A DNA stretch of 35,244 nt from UBA3305 sp002373555 (GTDB lineage: Bacteria; Bacillota; Clostridia; Lachnospirales; Lachnospiraceae). Where the stretch lies: NCBI GenBank assembly GCA_946612455.1, contig CAMOER010000027.1, forward strand, positions 1 to 35,244. The letters run 5' to 3'. Positions within the stretch are counted from its first letter, which is position 1. Every line of letters starts with the position of its first letter. Shown here one piece after another: positions 1 through 7,600 of this stretch. The position numbers and the translations under genes were made by a program. The notes below the pieces were generated by a model, which saw nothing but the letters and a program-made list of their open reading frames with translations, was not told the DNA's origin and made no database searches.

Positions 1-2
1 AA

Positions 3-98
3 GGCAGACAGGAGGGGCTCGCTGAAGGCAGACAGGAGGGGCTCGCTGAAGGCAGGCAGGAAGGGCTCGCTGAAGGCAGGCAGGAAGGGCTCGCTGAA
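3..98 (+). repeat. Four 24-bp in-frame tandem repeats
   Basis: Four consecutive 24-bp units encode GRQEGLAE. Units 1 and 2 are identical to each other, as are units 3 and 4; the pairs differ at two bases (agacaggagg against aggcaggaag). The array may extend left of the window. The in-frame unit would let copy number change without breaking the frame. Confidence 0.9.
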
Positions 99-230
99 GG
101 CATTTTGAACACAATTGCTGCCTATCGCGAATTTCATCTTGATAATGATGCCATCACTCAGAGAATCATGGAGAAATTCTCTCTTTCCGAAGAAACTGCC
201 AAAGAATATCTGACCAAATCATCCGTCTGA
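3..230 (+). CDS. C-terminal fragment of an Rpn/PD-(D/E)XK nuclease-family transposase-like protein
   Basis: Only the last 75 codons lie in the window; the frame is open at the left edge and stops at TGA 228-230. The visible part starts with four GRQEGLAE repeats and ends with a helical tail in which IMEKFSLSEETAKEYL stands out. Low-complexity RQEG(L/I)AEG runs followed by a short helical tail are typical of the C-termini of Rpn-type recombination-promoting nuclease and putative-transposase proteins of gut Firmicutes and Bacteroidetes. The nuclease core is outside the window, so activity cannot be judged. It converges on the sortase gene and shares a bidirectional terminator with it. The family call is inference from the tail alone. 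Confidence 0.55.
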   Translation, partial: GRQEGLAEGRQEGLAEGRQEGLAEGRQEGLAEGILNTIAAYREFHLDNDAITQRIMEKFSLSEETAKEYLTKSSV

Positions 231-245
231 AAAAATGCCGAATAA

Positions 246-291
246 AAAATGCAGTCATCCGATAGAAGAACTATTCGGATGACTGCATTTT
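246..291. terminator. Bidirectional rho-independent terminator
   Basis: A stem of about 19 bp (left arm ending at 265, right arm 271-291, one bulged base) has A-rich sequence on the left and T-rich sequence on the right. It can end both the plus-strand Rpn-like gene (stop at 230) and the minus-strand sortase gene (stop at 304). Confidence 0.85.
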
Positions 292-303
292 CTATTATTC
301 TCA

Positions 304-1965
304 TTATGCCGATGCGGGTTCCGCATCTTCGTTTTCTTCCGCTTCCACCTTCCTCCGGTAGCGGATCAGGAACAGATCCACCAGCCAGTTCGCCAGCAGA
401 ATGATCAGCATCAGCGGTGTCCACCGGTCGATCAGCACCATCGGCAGCCGGATATCCTCTGTCAGGATAAATGCGATCACCGCAATAATACTGATAATGA
501 CCTCGATAATGATACCGATCCGGAATTTCCTGGTAAATTCTTTCTGATGATACCAGATTTCCTCGACCGCATCCTCGAATTCTTCATCCGTCACCGGCGC
601 AAACGCCTTGCTCTTGCTCCGCGAGGTCATGATCAGATCCATGATGCGCTCCAGATCCAGCCGCTCCATAAGCGTCGGCGTCGGATTATTCTTCAGTTCT
701 TCCTTCTCTTCATTCACCTTCTTCATCAGCTTGCCGCGGCCGAATTTCGCTTTCAGATGCAGCAGCGGGATGCACAGATAAATCGTCAGGATCATGCAGA
801 TCAGGTTCACGAGCGCCCAGCAATCCCATCCGTAGGAGCTTCCGTGCGGCTGGAACTGTTTAATGAAGGTTGCCAAAGGCGTATCGTCTTCTTCGATATC
901 ATCAGTCGGTGCAGGTGCGGGTTCGGTCTCCGTTTCCGGGGCCGGTGTGGTCTCTGCGTCAGCCGGCGCAGGTGTATCATTCTGGGCAGTATCCGGATTC
1001 GGTGCCGGATTCTGATTCTGGTTGTTCGGTGCCGGATTCTGATTCTGGTTGTTCGGACCAGGCGTCGGTCCGGGCGTCGGTGTCGCAGGTGCCGGAATAA
1101 CAGCCGTAAACGGTGTTCCGTCCCCGGTCTGCGCCGTGTCAAGATCGTCATCATCGTCTGTCGGCACGACCGGCGTATCGGAGGATTTCCTTTCCACCGC
1201 GACCGCGAAGATCACAAATCTTCCGCTGGTCTCAGCATCCGCACAGGTGGAAAGCGCGATGATCTTCGTGGCATCATTTGCATCGGACGCATTGTACCGG
1301 ATTCCGTTCGCCGCCAGATATTCCTTCAGCGCATCCAGATCCTTCGTACCGACATTGTAGACCATGTCATCATAGGCATCGGTACGGAGCGCCGCAAAGA
1401 ACGTCAGGTCATAGACCTTATCCGGCGTCACCAGGACTGCCGTCCTGTGCGCGTTGAAATACGCTGCATCCGCGAAATTATCCAGGCCGCCGAACATGGC
1501 CGTATTATCCATGTGGTGCCCGTAGATCAGGTTGTAATTGTCCGAGAAATCCGGACTGTTCGCAGCCGCCAGATAGATCGCGCCGGTCAGACTGCTTCGC
1601 TTATATACATCATGCGAGGCGTAGTACAGATCGTCTTCGCCCTGCATTACAGGATAGTCGATGTTGGTGTCGTAGACCGTCAGCCAGGCCCGGTAATCGC
1701 TGTTCACGCTGGCCAGCGTCCGGCCCGAAAGCGGTGCGGATTCATCGTCGATGATCTCGGGTCTGTAATCAATATAATCCGCATTGGAGGCGAACGCATT
1801 ATTCTGAACGTAAAGATTATCGTAAAGCACATAACCGCTGTAGAGGATCATGATCGATGCCAGCACAGTCGTAATGAGTGATATGGCGCGCTCGCCGGCG
1901 TTCAATGCCAGCGCTGCCGCAGTCAGACGGCCGTTTTTTCTGGATTTTCCTGAGGCTCTGCTCAT
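304..1965 (-). CDS. Class B sortase with Pro-rich linker and C-terminal membrane domain
   Basis: Membrane transpeptidase predicted to polymerise or anchor the pilus proteins encoded upstream. The start at 1965 is preceded by AAGGAGG at 1974-1980. An N-terminal membrane segment (about 28-50) leads into a class B sortase domain (about 80-260). The catalytic set is intact: His150 in IYGHHM, Cys241 in LSTC, Arg249 in GRFVIF. After it come an acidic and Pro-rich linker (about 262-375) with two NNQNQNPAP units, a membrane segment near 385-405, a charged cytoplasmic stretch, two more hydrophobic helices (about 480-530) and a charged tail. Class B sortases are usually about 200-270 residues, so the second half is an addition of unknown role. 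It is the last gene of the pilus locus. As in streptococcal FCT islands, a class B enzyme here accompanies FctA-like pilin; its role as the pilin polymerase is inferred. Confidence 0.9.
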   Translation of the reverse strand: MSRASGKSRKNGRLTAAALALNAGERAISLITTVLASIMILYSGYVLYDNLYVQNNAFASNADYIDYRPEIIDDESAPLSGRTLASVNSDYRAWLTVYDTNIDYPVMQGEDDLYYASHDVYKRSSLTGAIYLAAANSPDFSDNYNLIYGHHMDNTAMFGGLDNFADAAYFNAHRTAVLVTPDKVYDLTFFAALRTDAYDDMVYNVGTKDLDALKEYLAANGIRYNASDANDATKIIALSTCADAETSGRFVIFAVAVERKSSDTPVVPTDDDDDLDTAQTGDGTPFTAVIPAPATPTPGPTPGPNNQNQNPAPNNQNQNPAPNPDTAQNDTPAPADAETTPAPETETEPAPAPTDDIEEDDTPLATFIKQFQPHGSSYGWDCWALVNLICMILTIYLCIPLLHLKAKFGRGKLMKKVNEEKEELKNNPTPTLMERLDLERIMDLIMTSRSKSKAFAPVTDEEFEDAVEEIWYHQKEFTRKFRIGIIIEVIISIIAVIAFILTEDIRLPMVLIDRWTPLMLIILLANWLVDLFLIRYRRKVEAEENEDAEPASA

Positions 1966-2065
1966 CCGCGTTCCCTCCTTTCCCCGAGATTTTTGACATT
2001 GGAACTGTCATACAGAGGAATGCCGCTTCCTCTGCATTTTTCATTTTCTGTCATCCTGAAACCGG

Positions 2066-2650
2066 TTACAAATTATTCCTTCTGATAATCGTAATCACCG
2101 TTCCCAGGATCTCACTCTTCTTCACCGTTCCGAAATACCGGCTGTCCGTTCCTCCGTCCCTGCTGTCCGCAAGCACGAAACACTCATCCGTTCCGAGTGT
2201 CAGCGGATACTCCGTATAGCCCTCATAAGCCGGTGTCGAATAGAAAATGTTGCTCTCGACCATCGCATTTCCGTTTACAAACAGCGCGTTCTGGTCGATC
2301 TTCACTTCATCGCCTGCCACCGCGACGACACGCAGGATATACAGGCTCTTCTTATCACTGTTCGGCGTGGACTTCTCGATCACGATCACGTCCTGCGCCT
2401 TCACATCCTTGTCCAGGCGGTAGAACATGACCAGATCGCCCGAATCCAGCCGCGGGAACATATCCCCGGACGGCATATGCGTCAGTCCGATCACTTTGAA
2501 AAACAGCACCCAAATGACAACGATAAGAACAAGAAGCCGCAGGATCGCCCACTGATAACGCTTCACGGACTTTTCTGACTTCCTGATCTTTTCCATCTTC
2601 TTTTGGGTTTCGTTCTGTTCTTCTTCGTTTAAAACTTCTTCATTTGCCAT
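2066..2650 (-). CDS. SipA-like signal peptidase I homologue lacking catalytic Ser and Lys
   Basis: Type I signal peptidase fold: a cytoplasmic charged N-terminus, one membrane helix (about 35-57), then the S26 domain. The start at 2650 (MANEEVLNEE) has AGGA seven bases upstream; the longer frame to 2746 has no good site. In the box that normally reads G-x-S-M-x-P-T-L this protein has SGDMFPRL, so Asp63 sits where the nucleophilic Ser should be. In the box that normally reads Y-V-K-R-x-x-G-x-P-G-D it has YILRVVAVAGD, so Leu106 replaces the general-base Lys. Later structural boxes remain (VLADSRDGGTDSRYFG). Streptococcus pyogenes SipA, needed for FctA pilus assembly, likewise lacks both residues. 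The position between pilin and class B sortase genes fits a pilus-assembly chaperone role, not proteolysis. That role is inferred. Confidence 0.85.
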   Translation of the reverse strand: MANEEVLNEEEQNETQKKMEKIRKSEKSVKRYQWAILRLLVLIVVIWVLFFKVIGLTHMPSGDMFPRLDSGDLVMFYRLDKDVKAQDVIVIEKSTPNSDKKSLYILRVVAVAGDEVKIDQNALFVNGNAMVESNIFYSTPAYEGYTEYPLTLGTDECFVLADSRDGGTDSRYFGTVKKSEILGTVITIIRRNNL

Positions 2651-2787
2651 GATTCTGTCCTGTAAGAGATGGGTGTTGGTGAAAATGGTGCCGGACGCTT
2701 TAGCGGAAATGAGCCGATGTGCGGCAGCAGCAATGTTACTGCACATATTGATGAAAGCAGTCCTGCACCTTCGGTTTTGATGTTTCC

Positions 2788-2817
2788 TTCCGGCGGCCCG
2801 GAGGCGGGCCGCCGGAA
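2788..2817. other. Perfect 12-bp GC-rich hairpin between pilin and sipA-like genes
   Basis: Arms 2788-2799 and 2806-2817 are perfectly complementary around a 6-base loop. Neither side has a T tract, so it is not a standard terminator. It may stabilise the pilin mRNA 3' end or reduce read-through into the sipA-like and sortase genes. Confidence 0.6.
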
Positions 2818-2905
2818 ATGTAACGGGTAAAAGTCAATTTGGTGTGGGCATATGCATCCCACGTTCGCCTGTGAAAGACCAGCACGCAGTCCGCAGGCTG
2901 AATAC

Positions 2906-3017
2906 TGTCATTCTGAGGGCAGGGCCCGAAGAATCCACCACGTTTAGGCTTCGGTTTTACTAAAACCGCACGTCCCAGGGCGAAGATCCTTCGTCGCTGA
3001 CGCTCCTCTGGATGACA
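2906..3017. repeat. Dispersed palindromic repeat element, about 110 bp
   Basis: Terminal inverted repeats begin TGTCATtCTGAGG on one side and TGTCATCCAGAGG on the other. Internal blocks CGAAGAATCC and AGATCCTTCG also pair, and a small hairpin (7-bp arms 2952-2958 and 2962-2968) sits in the middle. This organisation is that of the non-coding repeat found between genes in many Firmicutes. It fills the 3' side of the pilin gene and may act as its transcript end. No gene was seen elsewhere in 2651-3043. Confidence 0.6.
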
Positions 3018-3043
3018 ACAAGATCTGCTACACTTACTACAGA

Positions 3044-4402
3044 TTAGTCATATATTCTGCGGCGGCCAAGCACGAAGATCACGATACCTGCTGCGAACAT
3101 CAGGATGTAAGGCGCGAAGCGAAGAGCCAGGCCGGTAGGGGAGATCAGCACAAGTGTATTAGTGATAGCTACGCTATGTGCTGTATCATCATCTGCATTT
3201 GCTGTTGTTGTAATTGCAGCTTTTGTAGATTCATATGCCGCCTTGTTCGCCTGTGCAAAAGCTTCAGTAGGCTTTGTACCCCATGTTACATTATTGTCAG
3301 TAGTAGCTGTACCATTATCAACACTCGTTGAAACATTATATGTGGTGCCAGTCATATCATTTGTTTCATAAACTTCAACGCCTGTTCCATTCGGAATGCC
3401 AATGTACTTAACACTACTGCTATCTTTAACCGTAACGATTCCCTTTGTAGAACCAGTTGACAGCGCTGCCGCTGCAGGATCAGTAAATCCATTTGCTGTT
3501 CCAGTAACAGCTGATTTAACATCAATGCTCTGCGTTACTGCCGCATTTGTGAACAACACAGTAAACGGAAACTCATGGTTTGCCTTAGCATAATTATCGT
3601 TTTCAACAGTTTTACTTACTGTTACATTGAATGTATAGTAACTGTCAGCTTTGATATCAGTTCCATCATTTGTTGCTGCAACGAACCCATTTGTTTTTAC
3701 AGCACCTGCAGTCGTTGTATCTCCATCCGGAGTAATCGCTTCATTATCATACATGCATACGAATCCATAGATATCCCACTCTGCAGCTGTGGATCCATTC
3801 GAATAAGTATCTGCCGGTTTTACGTAAACATCCAGATAACGAGTATGCCCCTTAGCCGCATCTGTTGTTTCGGTTACTCCAGAGGCAGCATAATCGGATG
3901 CGGTTTCTGTAATTACATAACGATATACACCAGGGGCTCCGAATACAACATTTGAAAAACTAATCTTAAGATCTTTCGTATTTGCTGTACCATTGGAACT
4001 TGCTGTAAGAGAATCTGCATTTGTCCAAGCAATCGTATTTGCATCTGTACCCGTAATGGAAATATCTGATATACCTACACCGGCTTTTGTAGGAACCGTT
4101 GCTGCAACCCCAGATGTATGATCCGTTGTTGCATCAGTAACATTAATGTTCGCATCACCCGCAGTGATAGCATAAGTGTAGGTAATCGTAGGTGCAAAAA
4201 TGGATGTCTCATCCACGTTATATGCCGTCAACTCCTTCTTAAGAACAACTGTTTTATCCTGTACAATTGGAGTATCCGGAGATGTATACCCTCCTACTTC
4301 TCCATTTGACAGATTTGCATCACCGAACGCTGTCACGCCCAGCCCCATCACCATCACACCAGCCAGTGCCAGTGCTCCGATCTTCTTCAGTATCTTTTTC
4401 AT
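3044..4402 (-). CDS. FctA/Spy0128-like major pilin with variant sorting signal
   Basis: Predicted backbone subunit of a covalently polymerised pilus. The start is ATG 4402 with AAAGGAG six bases upstream; the six extra codons to a TTG at 4420 overlap the ribosome site. Signal peptide is about residues 1-27. Two isopeptide-type pilin domains follow. The first starts near KTVVLKKELTAYN and has YRYVITET near its end. The second starts near YYTFNVTVSKTVEN with EFPFTVLFTN and ends with VAITNTL. Lys at the start plus Glu or Asn late in each fits intramolecular isopeptide bonds (inferred). The C-terminus is a wall-sorting signal: ISPTG at 420-424, a hydrophobic segment, then RRR. It replaces LPXTG and resembles the xPTG signals used by class B pilus sortases. 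The ends are GC-rich while the middle is AT-rich, suggesting exchange of the exposed core. Confidence 0.88.
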   Translation of the reverse strand: MKKILKKIGALALAGVMVMGLGVTAFGDANLSNGEVGGYTSPDTPIVQDKTVVLKKELTAYNVDETSIFAPTITYTYAITAGDANINVTDATTDHTSGVAATVPTKAGVGISDISITGTDANTIAWTNADSLTASSNGTANTKDLKISFSNVVFGAPGVYRYVITETASDYAASGVTETTDAAKGHTRYLDVYVKPADTYSNGSTAAEWDIYGFVCMYDNEAITPDGDTTTAGAVKTNGFVAATNDGTDIKADSYYTFNVTVSKTVENDNYAKANHEFPFTVLFTNAAVTQSIDVKSAVTGTANGFTDPAAAALSTGSTKGIVTVKDSSSVKYIGIPNGTGVEVYETNDMTGTTYNVSTSVDNGTATTDNNVTWGTKPTEAFAQANKAAYESTKAAITTTANADDDTAHSVAITNTLVLISPTGLALRFAPYILMFAAGIVIFVLGRRRIYD

Positions 4403-4480
4403 AGTGTTCTCCTTTCGCAATCATTTGCGTTAAATCTGTGGTTGCGGAAGTTTTTTCCTTCCATCTTTCGATTAATGAGT

Positions 4481-4509
4481 ATCTTATCGTTTGTCAAACC
4501 AACCGTCAA
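4481..4509 (-). promoter_or_regulatory. Candidate pilin promoter
   Basis: On the minus strand TTGACG (4504-4509), a 17-base spacer and TAAGAT (4481-4486) lie about 80 bases before the pilin start, so the pilin may be transcribed separately from the adhesin gene. A second TTGACA overlaps the spacer. A small CGCAA/TTGCG inverted repeat (4416-4429) directly precedes the pilin ribosome site. The 275-base gap to the adhesin stop also holds a 7-bp hairpin at 4660-4682 without a T tract. Confidence 0.45.
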
Positions 4510-4695
4510 TTTCAGAATTTCCGTTCGCATCATGTTCAGCCATCCGGAATTTCCCGGATCACCTCCCATCTGCCGAGCGGACTGCCCGCCCGGGGTTCCC
4601 CCCGTGTTTTCGGCCACCCGTCCCCTCGTTTCGTCAACCACGGTTCTCCTCTGGCACCCGGTCTGCCTCTGGTGTGCAGACCATGATATTTCAAA

Positions 4696-7600
4696 TCATT
4701 CATCCGCATCACCCCGCTTTCCGGTCCGGCGCAGCGTCTCCGGTCTCACTTTCCCGATAAACAGGATCGCGAATCCCAGGACGAGCATCCACAGGAACGG
4801 GCTCATGAAGAGCTTCAGTCCGGTAGGAGCCGGGAGAATTTTCTTGTTAATATAGATTATGGTTGCATTTTCGTCAACCTGGAAGCTGAAAATACGAGCT
4901 TCATCCAAAGGCTCAGAATCCACTGCATTAACAGCTGACGTTCTGGTTTTATACTGCGCGTAATTACGTTCAGTTATGACCACCTCAGCTTTCCAGGGAA
5001 TCCTGAGTTCTTTCGTTTCACCGTTTTTGATCTTCAGTTCGATCATGCCGGCGCTGTTGGTCTTATCTGCAGCATTACCAGCCCCAACGGTATCATAATT
5101 TTTCATTGCTGACCCGTTCAGCTTAAGCAATACCTCAAACGAATATCCGTTGGGTTCAAGATCATCTCCTTCAACCACTTTCCGGATTATAACCGTTCGA
5201 ATTGGTCTGTCATAGACTCTCAGAGTATGCTTGCTGCTTCCGGTAAGTTCTGCTGCATCTGCGCTGACGCTGCTCCCATTTTCAGTTTTGATAACAAAGG
5301 GTTCATCACGTTTCACAGTCAGGATGACCGGTTCGCCCATCACAGCATAGTTTTCAGGTGAAGCAATTTCTGTTACTCTATAATCACCTTCCTGAAGCCA
5401 ACGCGTAAGGGTGCTGACGGAACTCATGTCATACTCAAAGCTTGTACTGCCTATCGTATCCCACTTCTCGGTCATCGAATTATATGTGACAGGTTCCAGT
5501 TCAAACTTTGCGCCGGTGAGCTGGCGGTTTTTATCGTCGAGAGCACGTTTTTCTATAGTCACCTGTACTTTTAACGAATACGTATATGTGATCTCAACAT
5601 CCCCCAACACTCTGTAATTGCCATCAGCATCAGGTTCAATCGTCTCTCTTGTACCGTCATCCTTTATGACAACCGCGTTTACACGGACTGCATAATTCTT
5701 TGAATCCGATATTGTTGGTGCCGTGATCTTGAAAACATGGCCTACTCTGTCGTAATACTGAAGAGGAGAATAATTAAAACTGTCGTTATCCGTCAATGTT
5801 TTTGAGGACGATGCGCTTAACTCTGTTTTTTCACCATATTGATATGTATATGTAAAGTTATGATCTGTAACACCGCTCTCTACTACCTGATTGACTGTGA
5901 CAGTATATTCCTTCGGTCTCCACATAGCATAGAGAGTATTACCCTCATCATTAACAGGATTCTGTTCCAGATTATCGGCTGCAACTTTCTGCCCAAGTTC
6001 AAACCGAACGATTACCGGGTCATCGGGATGCTCTCTGTTATAATCATTTGCTTGACGGATCTGGCTGTCATAATCTCCATCAAAGAATGACCACCCAACA
6101 AGTTCAAAACCTTCCATATAGAAATCATCTGCAGTCGGAAGTTCTATCGTCTGGTTAATCTCCTTATCCAGAGTTACTTTTATGCGCTCCGTTCCATCAT
6201 TTGCATGGCCCTGACGCTCCGTTGTACCAGTTGGATATTTCCTGTCATCAAACTTATTGCCGTCATAAGTAATCGTTGTAAAGCGTTCTGCAGCCTCCTC
6301 TGATTTTGTATATTTGGCGCGAAGTCGGATGGTTTTAATAATAGGATTTCCATCTTCATCATCTACTGTTGAATATGGCTCTACACCGTTAACATTAAAT
6401 GTGCTTCCGGGGCTCAACTGTGTAAACTGGTTGCCATTGCTATCCGTAACAGTCAGCACATTTCCTCTGCTATCGATTGCCTCCCAATAGTCAAAGTAGT
6501 ACATATCGCTGTATCCGCTGGGAGCCTGACCGATAACAACATTACTGTTGTCCTGATAAAGCTGCGGATCTACAGGCACTGTTGTCATTAATGTACCATT
6601 TGCGTCATAGATGCCTGCTTCACCTGCATCATACTCGATATTAACACCTTTGAGATTGGTATTGACAATCCACTTCGCATACAGAGTAAGAATTCCACGT
6701 ACATTATTAGTTGCTTCCGTATCATCACCATAGAGCGTTCTTGCGGATGCCCATTTCGAAGATGTCTGATACGTCATATCTACACCTTCAACGCCCGAAT
6801 TGACTGGTGTAGAGAACAGGAACTTATTTGTGAACTCCGGGTCTGTATACCAACCATCAAGAATATATCCGGCTCTGGTTGCGGATTCCAGCAGAGTTCC
6901 ATTGATTCTTTCGTCATAGTCAAGACGGAACGCTGTACTCTGCGATCCCATGTTGACATTATTGGCTCCAGGTACGATGACAACTCTGATACGTTCCATT
7001 CTCCAATAGCCGTGAACAGCGACCGAAGCCGCAGGCATATTACTGTCAAAATTGAACAGGGTATGGAATCCGGGATCAGCATACCAACCTACGAAATAAT
7101 AGCCATCCTTCTGTCCATGGTTCTGTGAAGCATAGGAAGACAGCGGCGCATCAAACGGAACATCTTTTTCAATCAATTCGTTTGTGCCATTGTTAGTATA
7201 GAATGCGAGTTTATAGTTGATACGATCGAAGTAAATATCTAATCGGTTACTATAGGAAATGCTGGAACCATAATATCCGGTTCTTTCATTTTTGTCTCCT
7301 ACTGTTTGTCTTCTCTCTCCATCAACTGAGTAATACGAAGGATGGAAACCTTCATATTTATCCATGATATTGAATGACCCACCGCTGGTATTTACCTGAT
7401 CTCTTACAGAATAAGTGCCATCCAACTCCTGAACATTAAAGTAAATAGTACGTCTACCGCTTGGATCATTACCGTAGAATTTTTCTTCTACAAGTCCACC
7501 ACTTGGCATAAAAGCCGCCATAAATGTCGTCCTGGTACCACTGGTAGAATGATAGCTGCTGTTTGTATCAGTATTACCCCCTCTTCCGCTTCCGGTTGAA

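Noticed and set aside
547..1881. 444-codon open frame on the plus strand
   Set aside because: Antisense to the sortase; Arg/Ile-rich without any recognisable fold.
2651..2746. Longer N-terminus of the SipA-like protein
   Set aside because: The extension is Ala/His-rich, without a ribosome site; ATG 2650 has one and gives a normal cytoplasmic start.
2952..2968. Terminator of the pilin gene
   Set aside because: The small AAAACCG hairpin is internal to the repeat element and has no T tract.
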